A stretch of 64,000 nt of DNA from Martinezella lusitana (lineage in GTDB: Bacteria > Pseudomonadota > Alphaproteobacteria > Rhizobiales > Rhizobiaceae), in the NCBI RefSeq assembly GCF_016901135.1, contig NZ_JAFEVL010000010.1, positions 1-64,000 on the forward strand, written 5' to 3'. Of this stretch, positions 8,711-16,353 are shown piece after piece. How positions within the stretch are numbered: position 1 is the stretch's first letter; every line of letters starts with the position of its first letter. Both the position numbers and the translations under genes were made by a program. A model generated the notes under the pieces. That model was not told the origin of the DNA, did not search any database, and saw only the letters and a program-made list of their open reading frames with translations.

Positions 8711-9559
8711 ATGGTGATTGCCGTTGACAATGATGGGCCGCGCATGACGTTGGCATTTTCGACGCTGGGATGCGCCGACCTCGAATTGAGCGAAGCCCTT
8801 GCCTTGGCGGCGCGCCATGGTCTCGATGCCATCGAAATTCGTGCGCTTGGCGGTACGATCGATCTGGCGACTTATTTCAGCGAAAGATTCGGTTCGCCGG
8901 CCAGTCTTGCCCGCACACTGGAAGCGTCTGCCGTGCGCGTCTGCGCCTTCAATACTTCGCTGCGTCTCGTCGGCGCGACATCTCAGGCAAAGGAAGAGTT
9001 CCTGCGCTATCTGCCTTGGGCGGAGGCCGCCGGCGTCAAGTCGCTGCGGGTTTTCGATGGCGGCAATAGCGGAGATGCCGGAGAAGTGGCCGAGGCTCTG
9101 TCGACGCTGCAATGGTGGCGTGAAACGACCGACCGCGAGGGTTTCAGCGCGGAGATGATCGTCGAAACGCATGACTTTCTCGTGCAGCCGGATGCCATCG
9201 CCCGTCTTCTGGAAGGAGCACCCGATTGCGCGCTCCTCTGGGATACCCACCACACCTGGCGCAAGGGCGGGCAGGATCCTGTCGAGACCTGGAAGCAGGT
9301 GCGGGGCAATACCCGGCATCTTCATGTGAAGGATAGCATCTCCAAACCGGGGCCGAAGCTGCCATATAGCTATGTGCCGCCGGGCAGCGGCGAATTTCCA
9401 ATAGCTGCGCTGCGTTCCGCGCTCGCCACCGATGGCTATGACGGCGTCATGAGCCTGGAATGGGAGAAGCTGTGGCACGTCGAACTGCCCTCGTTGGATC
9501 TGGCCCTTCAAGCGGCAAGGCGAAACGGCTGGTGGTCTCCGCTGGCCGCCGAGGAGTGA
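8711..9559 (+). CDS. Sugar phosphate isomerase/epimerase-like TIM-barrel protein
   Basis: A 282-residue protein of the xylose-isomerase/AP-endonuclease-2 barrel family. Supporting segments are LAFSTLGCADLELSEALALA at the first strand, HGLDAIEIR, an acidic metal ligand in IVETHDF, CALLWDTHHTW, NTRHLHVKD and GVMSLEWEKLW. These supply the Glu, Asp and His ligands usual in the family. ATG 8711 is preferred because GGAGGAGG lies immediately before; ATG 8744 is a possible shorter start. The gene is 238 bp after the amidohydrolase, so co-transcription is possible but not certain. The substrate cannot be told from sequence. Confidence 0.85.
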   Translation: MVIAVDNDGPRMTLAFSTLGCADLELSEALALAARHGLDAIEIRALGGTIDLATYFSERFGSPASLARTLEASAVRVCAFNTSLRLVGATSQAKEEFLRYLPWAEAAGVKSLRVFDGGNSGDAGEVAEALSTLQWWRETTDREGFSAEMIVETHDFLVQPDAIARLLEGAPDCALLWDTHHTWRKGGQDPVETWKQVRGNTRHLHVKDSISKPGPKLPYSYVPPGSGEFPIAALRSALATDGYDGVMSLEWEKLWHVELPSLDLALQAARRNGWWSPLAAEE

Positions 9560-9747
9560 CTGGCGAAGTTCATTAGTAATTTAGTTGAATTAGAAATAAG
9601 AAAAACGCGCGGCGATTGACTTTTGCAATGGTTTGTTAATTAGTGTATTAGCATAAAGTAACTATATATATTATTGGCGCATCAGCGTTGGGTTGACTAT
9701 CGTCTTCAGCGCAATATCTCCGGCTCGTTGAAGGGGACCTCGGTGAC

Positions 9748-10683
9748 ATGGGGTTTGAGGTGTCTGGAAGATGGGAGGAACGGATTCTAGGCACCAGAAA
9801 TCCGATGCATCGCAGGCGCGCGCGCCGCTTTCAGTCATCGCTTTTTGGTTCCGGTTATCCGTTCGTGGGCGTGTCCCTGGCCAAGGGAGGTTTGATGATC
9901 GGTAGTGGGATTCGCAGCGAGGAGGGGCATAGCGCTCTGATTTTACAGGCGATCGCTGAGGGTGGCCTGAGCTTTGCGGCGCAGTGGATCCATGACGTCG
10001 AGAATATCGGAGAGGTGGCCTATGCGGAAAGCCTGGCGCGCGTAACGGATTCCGATGGCGTCGTTCATACGGCAGGAACGTTCGTTTCGCTTCTCGAGCA
10101 ACAGGATCGCTGGTTCGATCTCGATTTACGCATTCTCGACATGGTGTTGTCAGCCTTGGCGGCGGACCCAGCCCTTGTGCTCGGCTGCAATCTGTCCGTC
10201 GCCAGCCTATCTCATCCCGAACACTTTGCCGGTATTTTCGGTCGAATCACCCGCCAACAGGAGCTTGCTTGCCGGCTTGTCGTGGAGATCACCGAAACCT
10301 ATCCGATCGAAGGTGCGTCCATTGAGCGCTTGAAGATGATCCGCGCGCTCGGTTGTCTCGTCGCGATCGACGATTTCGGTTCCGGTTTTGCCACGCCGGA
10401 ATCCCTGCTTCAGGTCGCCGCAGATATCGTCAAAATCGACGCCGCCTTCATCCGCGACAACAGGCCAGGCCGCGATGGCCACAACAGTCTTTCACATATT
10501 GTCGGTTTTGCCGCCTGTTTCGCCCCTTCGGTCGTCGTCGAAGGTATCGAGACGGAGTCGCAGCTGGAGGCCGCGCGAACGGCCGGCGCGACGCATGCAC
10601 AGGGCTTCCTGTTGTCGATGCCGGTTGCGCTGGCGCAGCTTCGGCGACCCAAGGGCAGGGCTGGCCTGAGGGGGGTAGGATGA
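9748..10683 (+). CDS. EAL-domain protein (probable c-di-GMP phosphodiesterase), no GGDEF
   Basis: A 311-residue stand-alone EAL protein. The catalytic pattern is largely retained: ESLAR at 94-98 matches the ExLxR form of EAL, then NLS (148-150), VVEITET with Glu180, AIDDFGSG with D208 and D209, IVKIDAAFI with K229 and D231, VVVEGIET, and QGFLLSMP near the end. The N-terminal 60 residues are basic and unlike a sensor domain. Hydrolysis of c-di-GMP is therefore plausible though the first helix is divergent. ATG 9748 has AAGGGGA upstream. An A/T-rich 188-bp leader precedes it, with a possible TTGACT promoter element near 9617. A Fis-type and a MucR-type regulator follow. Confidence 0.88.
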   Translation: MGFEVSGRWEERILGTRNPMHRRRARRFQSSLFGSGYPFVGVSLAKGGLMIGSGIRSEEGHSALILQAIAEGGLSFAAQWIHDVENIGEVAYAESLARVTDSDGVVHTAGTFVSLLEQQDRWFDLDLRILDMVLSALAADPALVLGCNLSVASLSHPEHFAGIFGRITRQQELACRLVVEITETYPIEGASIERLKMIRALGCLVAIDDFGSGFATPESLLQVAADIVKIDAAFIRDNRPGRDGHNSLSHIVGFAACFAPSVVVEGIETESQLEAARTAGATHAQGFLLSMPVALAQLRRPKGRAGLRGVG

Positions 10684-10795
10684 GCGTTCCTGCTGTTGCC
10701 CAGCCGTGCGGCGTCGGAATCCGGATACGCGATATGCGGAATGCATGCGCGGTTCGTATCAAAGAGGTCTTCATATTGGCCGCGCGGGTGCTGCC

Positions 10796-11386
10796 ATGAT
10801 CAAGTATCCGCTCTCTGCCGCCGACTATGAAGCCGCCGCCGCCCGCGCCACGTGTGATCTCAAGGCCAAGACATTGTTGCGTGCCTTGGTGTGTCGTCTT
10901 CGCGATCTGTTCTCCGATGCCGGCTTTCCGCTGTCCGTCATCTTCACGGGCGGCACCGAGCCCCATGTTACCATTCGCGATGAAACGGCAGGAATCTCCG
11001 CGCGCATAACGATCGACGCCGAAAGCGGCCTGTTTGTTTTTTGTGAACTCGGCTGCCGCGCAACCGATATTGTCTTGGCGACGGCGAACGAAAATCGATT
11101 GATCGAAGAGATCGCCCTCCATCTTGGCGGCGACAGTCCGGTGCCGCAAACGATCGACGCGGCCGTCAGCGTTCTCGTCGGCCAGACGATCGAAGATGTC
11201 GAGCGCAAGCTTATCCTGCAGACGCTTCATCACTGCGATGGAGACCCCACTCACACGGCATTCATGCTCGGCATGCCACTCGTTGTCCTCTGTAACAAAC
11301 TGGCGGTGTATTTTGCGGACTCCGCCAGGAAACTGCCGGAAGCACCGACCGGTGCAGGCCGGAGAGCGGTGGGCGGCCGACCATGA
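10796..11386 (+). CDS. Protein with C-terminal Fis-type helix-turn-helix
   Basis: A 196-residue protein not recognised as a whole. Residues about 140-180 (VERKLILQTLHHCDGDPTHT then AFMLGMPLVVLCNKLAVYF) fit the Fis/NtrC C-terminal HTH pattern: ERxLILQTL, a glycine-containing turn, then an AxxLGM recognition helix and a closing NKL. The N-terminal 130 residues show no receiver, AAA+ or other domain I recognise, although an alpha/beta pattern (VIFTGGTEPHVTIRDETAGIS) is present. ATG 10796 is chosen over the in-frame ATG 10706 because it directly starts the structured part. It lies between the EAL and MucR genes, suggesting a regulatory cluster. Confidence 0.7.
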   Translation: MIKYPLSAADYEAAAARATCDLKAKTLLRALVCRLRDLFSDAGFPLSVIFTGGTEPHVTIRDETAGISARITIDAESGLFVFCELGCRATDIVLATANENRLIEEIALHLGGDSPVPQTIDAAVSVLVGQTIEDVERKLILQTLHHCDGDPTHTAFMLGMPLVVLCNKLAVYFADSARKLPEAPTGAGRRAVGGRP

Positions 11387-11555
11387 TCACGGGCGCACCT
11401 GGTGCGAACGTATTCTATCCCAGCTACCATGCCGGGAAACCGGCGCCAGGAAGACGGCGCAATTCGAACCGATGCGGGCCTTGGAACGGGCTTCGCATAT
11501 GACGCAATCGCGCGGGGCGGCGCACGAGAAACCAAATGAGATCCGGGAAAAGATC

Positions 11556-12008
11556 ATGGATTCGTTCAGTGAGAGAAAAGACCCCGCACCACCACGGCAA
11601 ACGCGTTTTCTATTCGAAGGCTGTGTGAAGATTGTTTCGGCCTATGTGACTTACAATGCCGTTTCGGCCGTCAGCCTTCCCAAGCTGATCAAGGACATCC
11701 ACGGCGCGCTGCAAGCTTTGGACAGCTCTGCTTCCGTTGTCGAACGGAGCAGTCTGGTGCCGGCGGTGGATTTGAAGAAATCGGTGACGAACGACTATAT
11801 CGTCTGCCTCGAGGACGGCAAACGCTTCAAAACGCTGAAGCGTCATTTGCGCGTGCACTATGGCATGACGCCTGAGGAATATCGCCAGAAATGGGGTTTG
11901 GCGCCAAATTATCCGATGGTCGCACAAAATTATGCGAATCGTCGGTCGGAACTCGCCAAGCTTTCCGGTCTTGGCGCCAATGGCAACAGGAAGGAAACTG
12001 TTCGCTAG
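11556..12008 (+). CDS. MucR/Ros family transcriptional regulator
   Basis: A 150-residue regulator of the MucR/Ros family, which in rhizobia control exopolysaccharide, motility and symbiosis genes. The N-terminal half includes IVSAYVTYNAVSAVSLPKLI, the usual oligomerisation region. The zinc-finger-like part runs CLEDGKRFKTLKRHLRVHYG, then TPEEYRQKWGL and YPMVAQNYANRRSELAKLSG. The second ligand is Asp, not Cys (C-x2-D-x9-H-x3-H), a variant known in some Mesorhizobium MucR homologues. ATG 11556 is chosen because conserved sequence starts soon after; in-frame ATGs at 11472 and 11499 would extend it. A terminator follows at 12093. Confidence 0.92.
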   Translation: MDSFSERKDPAPPRQTRFLFEGCVKIVSAYVTYNAVSAVSLPKLIKDIHGALQALDSSASVVERSSLVPAVDLKKSVTNDYIVCLEDGKRFKTLKRHLRVHYGMTPEEYRQKWGLAPNYPMVAQNYANRRSELAKLSGLGANGNRKETVR

Positions 12009-12092
12009 CACGTCCGCGTGAGAAAGCGTGCGGATCACGACGAGCGGATTGCGAGCGTTTCGCCGTACAGCTACGCGGCGCTACGCTGCAAG

Positions 12093-12130
12093 GATAATGG
12101 CGCTCTACGAGGGGGCGCCATTATCTTTTT
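12093..12130 (+). terminator. Rho-independent terminator after the MucR gene
   Basis: A perfect 11-bp stem GATAATGGCGC/GCGCCATTATC (12093-12103 and 12115-12125) with an 11-nt loop, followed by TTTTT (12126-12130). It closes the MucR transcript just before the convergent phosphate transporter gene. Confidence 0.92.
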
Positions 12131-12175
12131 GGGTCATTGTCGGGCAAAATCGGCACGGCCGATCAAGCATGTCGA

Positions 12176-13783
12176 TCAGAAGACCTGACGGAGTACGAGG
12201 AACAGGATGAAGGCGAGCGCGATCGAGGCCGGCAGCGTCAGGATCCAGGCCATCAGCATGTTGCGCACGGTCGACCATTGCAGGCCGGAGCCATTCGCCG
12301 CCATGGTGCCGGCGACGCCGGAGGACAGCACGTGCGTCGTGGAAACCGGCAGGCCGAGTTGGTCCGCGGCACCGATCGTCAGCATGGCGACGACCTCGGC
12401 GGCTGCACCCTGGCCATAGGTCAGGTGTGTCTTGCCGATCTTTTCACCGACGGTGACGACGATGCGCTTCCAGCCGACCATGGTGCCGAGACCGAGTGCC
12501 AGCGCCACGGCGACCTTCACCCAGAGCGGGATGAACTTGGTCGCGTGGTCGACGGCGGCGTGATAGTTGGTCACGGCCTTCAGATCGTCAGCGCTCATCG
12601 GCAGAAGCTTCTGCTTGTCGATCAGCTTCAGCGATTCACCGATCAGATAGATGTCGTTACGGACGTTGCCGACGAGCCCGTTCGGCAGCTTTTCGACGCT
12701 CGGATAGGCGGCGATCTCGGCGCTGGTGGCGTGGATATACGCCTGCAGTGCCGGCGTCGTCGCATCCGACCATGTCTTGCTCTTCACGGCATCGCTGACG
12801 GCGGCCTTCGGATCGGCAGGCGCAGTCACACCGGGCTTCACATATTTGCCGAGCACCGTCTCAACCTGTGCCGAGGCGGCCTTATAGGCCTCGAGATAGT
12901 TGATATCGGGCGTCTTATTGAGAGCGAAGGCAGTCGGCACCAGACCGATGAGGATGAGCATGATCAGACCCATGCCCTTCTGACCGTCATTCGAGCCATG
13001 AGCGAAGCTGACGCCGGTGCAGGTGAAGATCAGCAAACCGCGGATCCAGGCCGGCGGCGGCGCATTGCCCTTCGGCGCTTCATAAAGCTCCTTATTGCGG
13101 ATCAGCACCTTGGAGACCAGCAGCAGCAAAGCGGCGGCGCCGAAGCCGATGATCGGTGACAGCAGCAGCGACATGCCGACGCTGCTGGCCTGCGACCAGT
13201 CAACACCGCTGGTGGCGGAGCCGGCGGGTGCAAGGAACTGGTTGGCGAGGCCGACGCCGATGATGGAGCCGACGAGGGTATGCGAGCTCGACGCCGGCAG
13301 GCCCAGATACCAGGTGCCGAGGTTCCATATGATTGCGGCGGTCAACAGTGCGAAGACCATGGCAAGGCCAGAGCCGGAGCCGACCTGCAAGATCAGTTCG
13401 ACCGGCAAAAGCGCCAGGATGCCGAAAGCGACGGCGCCGGAAGACGTCAACACGCCGAGGAAGTTGAAAAAGCCGGACCAGATCACCGCGAATTCGGCCG
13501 GCAGCGAGCGGGTGTAGATGACGGTGGCGACCGCATTGGCCGTATCGTGGAAGCCGTTGACGAACTCGAAACCCAGCGCGATCAGCAGGGCGAGACCGAG
13601 CAGGATCCACGGAACCGCTGCGGCCTCGGCAAGGTCGCTGCCGAGAGCATAGCCCACATAGGCGAGACCGCCGAGCACGACGACACCGAAGAGCGGCAGA
13701 AACCATTTCGCCGAACCGCTTGCGCCGTGAATTGGGTGATTGGCGTTGCCACCCTCCGTACTGTTTGAAACGACGTCCACCAT
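12176..13783 (-). CDS. pit: PiT-family inorganic phosphate transporter
   Basis: Low-affinity phosphate (metal-phosphate:H+) symporter of the inner membrane, 535 residues with about ten hydrophobic helices. Both halves of the internally duplicated PiT signature are present: GFEFVNGFHDTANAVAT near residue 70 and TGVSFAHGSNDGQKGMGL near 255. Serine-rich GLPASSSHTLVGS and the related GLPVSTTHVLSSG near the C terminus confirm the family. Between the halves lies a hydrophilic insertion of about 120 residues (roughly 290-410), common in rhizobial and enterobacterial Pit proteins. The gene is monocistronic; no Phou-like partner lies upstream. Confidence 0.95.
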   Translation of the reverse strand: MVDVVSNSTEGGNANHPIHGASGSAKWFLPLFGVVVLGGLAYVGYALGSDLAEAAAVPWILLGLALLIALGFEFVNGFHDTANAVATVIYTRSLPAEFAVIWSGFFNFLGVLTSSGAVAFGILALLPVELILQVGSGSGLAMVFALLTAAIIWNLGTWYLGLPASSSHTLVGSIIGVGLANQFLAPAGSATSGVDWSQASSVGMSLLLSPIIGFGAAALLLLVSKVLIRNKELYEAPKGNAPPPAWIRGLLIFTCTGVSFAHGSNDGQKGMGLIMLILIGLVPTAFALNKTPDINYLEAYKAASAQVETVLGKYVKPGVTAPADPKAAVSDAVKSKTWSDATTPALQAYIHATSAEIAAYPSVEKLPNGLVGNVRNDIYLIGESLKLIDKQKLLPMSADDLKAVTNYHAAVDHATKFIPLWVKVAVALALGLGTMVGWKRIVVTVGEKIGKTHLTYGQGAAAEVVAMLTIGAADQLGLPVSTTHVLSSGVAGTMAANGSGLQWSTVRNMLMAWILTLPASIALAFILFLVLRQVF

Positions 13784-14054
13784 CTCAAACTCCCTTATGG
13801 CAAATGATATCCCTGATTTAAGCGCCGTTGATGAAACTCTCGTGACGCCTGTAAAGGCCGATAGGCATTTTCCGAATGGGCCGCGATTCCTTCATGGAAA
13901 GATGACGATGCGGCGGAAGAGATCCTCGCTCCGGACGGGCAATCTTTGCAGCTCTCGATTTCGCCGTCAAAACGCCTTTTTCGGTTCAGCCCGTGTTCAT
14001 CCGCTTGGGTTTTAAATCCCGCATGTAAGGGACTTGGATAGAGGACCACCAAAA

Positions 14055-14357
14055 ATGAGATCGTCCGTGTTTGCCATCGCTGCTTTGCTTGGTGGCCTGG
14101 CAGTATCTTCGGCAGAAGCAATGCCTATCCCCGCTGTCGGGACAACGGCTGCCGTGCCGGTCGTGAAAGTTGACTATGCCTGCGGTCGTGGCTGGCATGT
14201 GACCCGCTGGGGCGAATGCCGCCCGAACCGGTGGGGACCGCCGCCGCGGCGTTATGGCTGGGGGCATAGACCGCCACCGCCCTGGGGCTGGCACGGTCAT
14301 CGCGAGTATCGCGATGGCTGGCGTGGAGACCGCTGGCGCCGTCATCGCGACTGGTAA
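14055..14357 (+). CDS. Small secreted Trp/Arg/Gly-rich protein (GCG_CRPN-like)
   Basis: A 100-residue protein with a signal peptide of about 22 residues (MRSSVFAIAALLGGLAVSSA). The mature part contains CGRGWHVTRWGECRPNRWG, two cysteines in the GCG...CRPN context seen in a family of small rhizobial exported proteins. It then ends in a basic, Trp/Gly/Pro/His-rich tail. ATG 14055 starts the signal peptide directly; an in-frame ATG seven codons upstream is less likely. Function is unknown; such proteins are presumed to be periplasmic or surface-located. A terminator follows immediately. Confidence 0.75.
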   Translation: MRSSVFAIAALLGGLAVSSAEAMPIPAVGTTAAVPVVKVDYACGRGWHVTRWGECRPNRWGPPPRRYGWGHRPPPPWGWHGHREYRDGWRGDRWRRHRDW

Positions 14358-14360
14358 AAT

Positions 14361-14396
14361 AAAAACACCGCCGCAAGCTTTGCGGCGGTGTTTTGT
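14361..14396 (+). terminator. Rho-independent terminator
   Basis: The stem AAAACACCGCCGC/GCGGCGGTGTTTT with a 7-nt loop directly follows the stop codon at 14355-14357. The A-rich left arm and T-rich right arm let it act in both directions, so it may also end the convergent transcript from the cobalt-transport operon. Confidence 0.92.
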
Positions 14397-14500
14397 TAGA
14401 GCACTTCCAGGAAAACTGCGTAGCGGTTTTCCGTCCGGAATTGCGCAAAAACAATAACATGGAGCGGTAAAGCAGTCCCGTGAAACGCGTAACCGCTCTA
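14397..14500. repeat. RIME-like intergenic mosaic element, copy 1
   Basis: A roughly 104-bp element bounded by TAGAGC and GCTCTA. The left palindrome holds TTCCAGGAAAA...GGTTTTCCGTCCGGAATTGCG, and the right one GAGCGGT...ACCGCTC. A close relative is at 62219-62318. This is the form of the Rhizobium-specific intergenic mosaic element family. Its last three bases supply the TAG stop codon of the gene at 14498-15157. Confidence 0.85.
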
Positions 14501-15157
14501 GAGACGGGGGTCTGTCCGCAAGGCCCGCGCCGTCAGCCATAGTCCGGCGACGGTTGCCAGCACGGCCGACAGGATGGCCATGAGGCTTCCGACGTGCAGG
14601 ACGATGTCAGCGAGCTTCGGCCGGATCAGGTCGGCCGTATTGAAGCTTTCGCCGCTGAATTTGCACAGGATGAGCGAGAGATTGCTGCGCACCATTACAG
14701 CATCGATTTCTGAGACGAGATCGCCGACAGGCGCTGTTTCATTCTTCATCGTCCGCATGTGAAGCAGCACCGCCTTGGCCGCCGCGAGATAGGCGTGCGA
14801 GCATTCGTTGAACGGGCTTTGCTCGTCGCTCACGCTGCCGGGCATCATCCCCCAGAGACAATAGGCACGCTGGATCTGCGCGAAATTCAGCAGGCGGCGA
14901 AACGTCTCGTCGGTATCCGATACATTTTCCGCGAGCGCCACGATGCGCCCGTAATAGGGCGCGATGACAGCCATTTCACCATGTGTGAGGCTTGGTATCG
15001 GGATGCCGGTTTGGTTTCCCGAGGAACTGCCGCCATGGGCGGCAAGCACTGTCGGCCAACATGACAGCATGAGGCAGAGCGCGGCGAGCAAGGCGCCGCT
15101 TCCGTGCCGGCGTTTCCCGCGCACGAGATCATGCGCGGGATGCGATGGATTTGCCAT
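14498..15157 (-). CDS. Unrecognised membrane/exported protein in the cobalt-transport operon
   Basis: A 219-residue protein I do not recognise. It has an N-terminal signal or anchor (GALLAALCLMLSCWPTVLAA), a soluble region of about 130 residues with three cysteines (in RAYCLWGM, FNECSHAY and LILCKFSG), and a C-terminal helix (HVGSLMAILSAVLATVAGLW). It starts one base after the cbtA stop (TAGcATG), so it is translationally coupled to cbtA and falls under the cobalamin riboswitch. A role in cobalt or metal handling is inferred only from this position. Its stop codon comes from the RIME element at 14397-14500, so the C terminus may have been set by that insertion. Confidence 0.75.
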   Translation of the reverse strand: MANPSHPAHDLVRGKRRHGSGALLAALCLMLSCWPTVLAAHGGSSSGNQTGIPIPSLTHGEMAVIAPYYGRIVALAENVSDTDETFRRLLNFAQIQRAYCLWGMMPGSVSDEQSPFNECSHAYLAAAKAVLLHMRTMKNETAPVGDLVSEIDAVMVRSNLSLILCKFSGESFNTADLIRPKLADIVLHVGSLMAILSAVLATVAGLWLTARALRTDPRL

Positions 15158-15158
15158 G

Positions 15159-15899
15159 CTAGGCTCGGCGCAGCGCCGGGTTGCGGTAGCGTATCTGCGG
15201 CAGCTCTCGCTCCGCCCAGGCTCCAAAGGCAAGCCCGAGGGTGGTCCACAGGATCGCGTGCATCCCGAGCGATGCAATCCGGAACCGCCAGAGCACGACG
15301 GCCGAGAACTGTTCCGGCACTTCGTTGATCGACGGAAGCAGATACTGGATCAGTGCGATGAAGAAGATGTAGCCGATGCCGGCAAGGATCGCCCCGTTCC
15401 ATGATCCGTAACGTGCCGCCAGCCGGCGACCCAGTCCGACCGCGACGATCATGCCGACGATCGAAGCAACGATCATGATGAAGAATAGCTCGGTTCTGGC
15501 GCCGATCGTGTCCGGATTGCCGACTGCCGGGGGGTTTGCGGGATATTTGATGTCGGGAACGAGCGAAATCGTCACGAAAGCCGCGATGGCGAGCAATGCC
15601 GCAGTACCACGTGCGCCGAGGGGGCTGATGCGGCCGTAGACGAAGGAGAAGACCAGCGCGAACAACCCGCCGATTGCCGTCGAAAAGATGATGCTGCCGG
15701 TGAAAAGACCGATACCTGCCTGTGTGGCGCGGCTGACGATTTCCGGTTCCGGCGCTTCGCCTGCCGCCTGCGCGGCCTTTTCTTCAAAGCCGATCGCCCA
15801 ATCGACCAGCGGCTCGCCGAAAGTGTGGGCGAAGGCAAAAACGAGAATGCCAGCAAGGGCCCCGACGATCATGCCGCGGAGCAAAAGACGTCCAACCAT
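15159..15899 (-). CDS. cbtA: CbtA cobalt transporter subunit
   Basis: Predicted inner-membrane cobalt transporter of 246 residues with about five helices. It shows the CbtA opening (LLRGMIVGALAGILVFAFAH), a helix with FTGSIIFSTAIGGLFALVFS and the closing GMHAILWTTLGLAFG. CbtA works with the small CbtB protein and was defined by its linkage to B12 riboswitches. Here cbtB precedes it by 12 bp and a cobalamin riboswitch lies upstream of cbtB. The next gene starts one base after its stop. Cobalt supply for cobalamin synthesis is the family role. Confidence 0.93.
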   Translation of the reverse strand: MVGRLLLRGMIVGALAGILVFAFAHTFGEPLVDWAIGFEEKAAQAAGEAPEPEIVSRATQAGIGLFTGSIIFSTAIGGLFALVFSFVYGRISPLGARGTAALLAIAAFVTISLVPDIKYPANPPAVGNPDTIGARTELFFIMIVASIVGMIVAVGLGRRLAARYGSWNGAILAGIGYIFFIALIQYLLPSINEVPEQFSAVVLWRFRIASLGMHAILWTTLGLAFGAWAERELPQIRYRNPALRRA

Positions 15900-15911
15900 G
15901 TGCCTGATCCC

Positions 15912-16121
15912 TTAGTGGCAGGGGAAACCGAGAAGGTGACGGGCATCATGCACGAATTCGTGCACATACATGCCTGAAATCAGCGAGGTTGCGCCTTCCT
16001 CGGCGCCGACGAAATAGATCGCCAGCAGCATCAACAGGCCGGCGAAGACAGCCCAGGGCAGGATTTGGCCGAGCGGGATCGGCTGCGGGATTGCGGATGC
16101 TGCGAAAGCGGTATCAGACAT
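15912..16121 (-). CDS. cbtB: CbtB cobalt transporter subunit
   Basis: A 69-residue single-helix membrane protein. The helix is LPWAVFAGLLMLLAIYFVGA. The C-terminal tail HEFVHDARHLLGFPCH carries four histidines and a cysteine, the metal-binding signature of CbtB. ATG 16121 is preferred over the upstream in-frame ATG at 16154 because AGAGGGAA sits just before it and lies in the riboswitch expression platform. First gene of cbtB-cbtA-unknown. Confidence 0.94.
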   Translation of the reverse strand: MSDTAFAASAIPQPIPLGQILPWAVFAGLLMLLAIYFVGAEEGATSLISGMYVHEFVHDARHLLGFPCH

Positions 16122-16159
16122 TGTAGTTCCCTCTTTAAGAAAAGCGCGTTCCATTTGCG

Positions 16160-16265
16160 GAAGGGTTCTTTACGGGAAGGGTCTGGCTCTCGAGGGCGAA
16201 GCTTCCGTCATCGATTACAGTGGCGCGACCGCGCCGGGATTTCACCGGCTTCCACACCCGTAAGT
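16160..16265 (-). promoter_or_regulatory. Cobalamin (B12) riboswitch
   Basis: On the minus strand the leader of cbtB shows the conserved blocks of the class: GGAAGCCGGTGAAATCCCGG (16253-16234), a following GCGCGGT...GCCACTGTAA (ending at 16215) and the B12-box-like GAGAGCCAGACCC (16192-16180). CCTTCCC sequences just after the box can pair with the GGGAA of the cbtB ribosome site, so control of translation initiation by B12 is likely. The blocks are seen directly; the pairing model is inference. Confidence 0.92.
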
Positions 16266-16270
16266 GCAAG

Positions 16271-16300
16271 TTTATATCTGTCCGCAAAGATGGTTGTCAA
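16271..16300 (-). promoter_or_regulatory. Sigma-70-type promoter for the cbtB operon
   Basis: On the minus strand, TTGACA (16300-16295) and TATAAA (16276-16271) are separated by 18 bp, a near-consensus housekeeping promoter. Transcription would start just upstream of the cobalamin riboswitch. Confidence 0.8.
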
Positions 16301-16353
16301 TCAAACGCCATTGCGATGTTAGATCGCGACAAGGCATGGGGATATCGAGTGTC

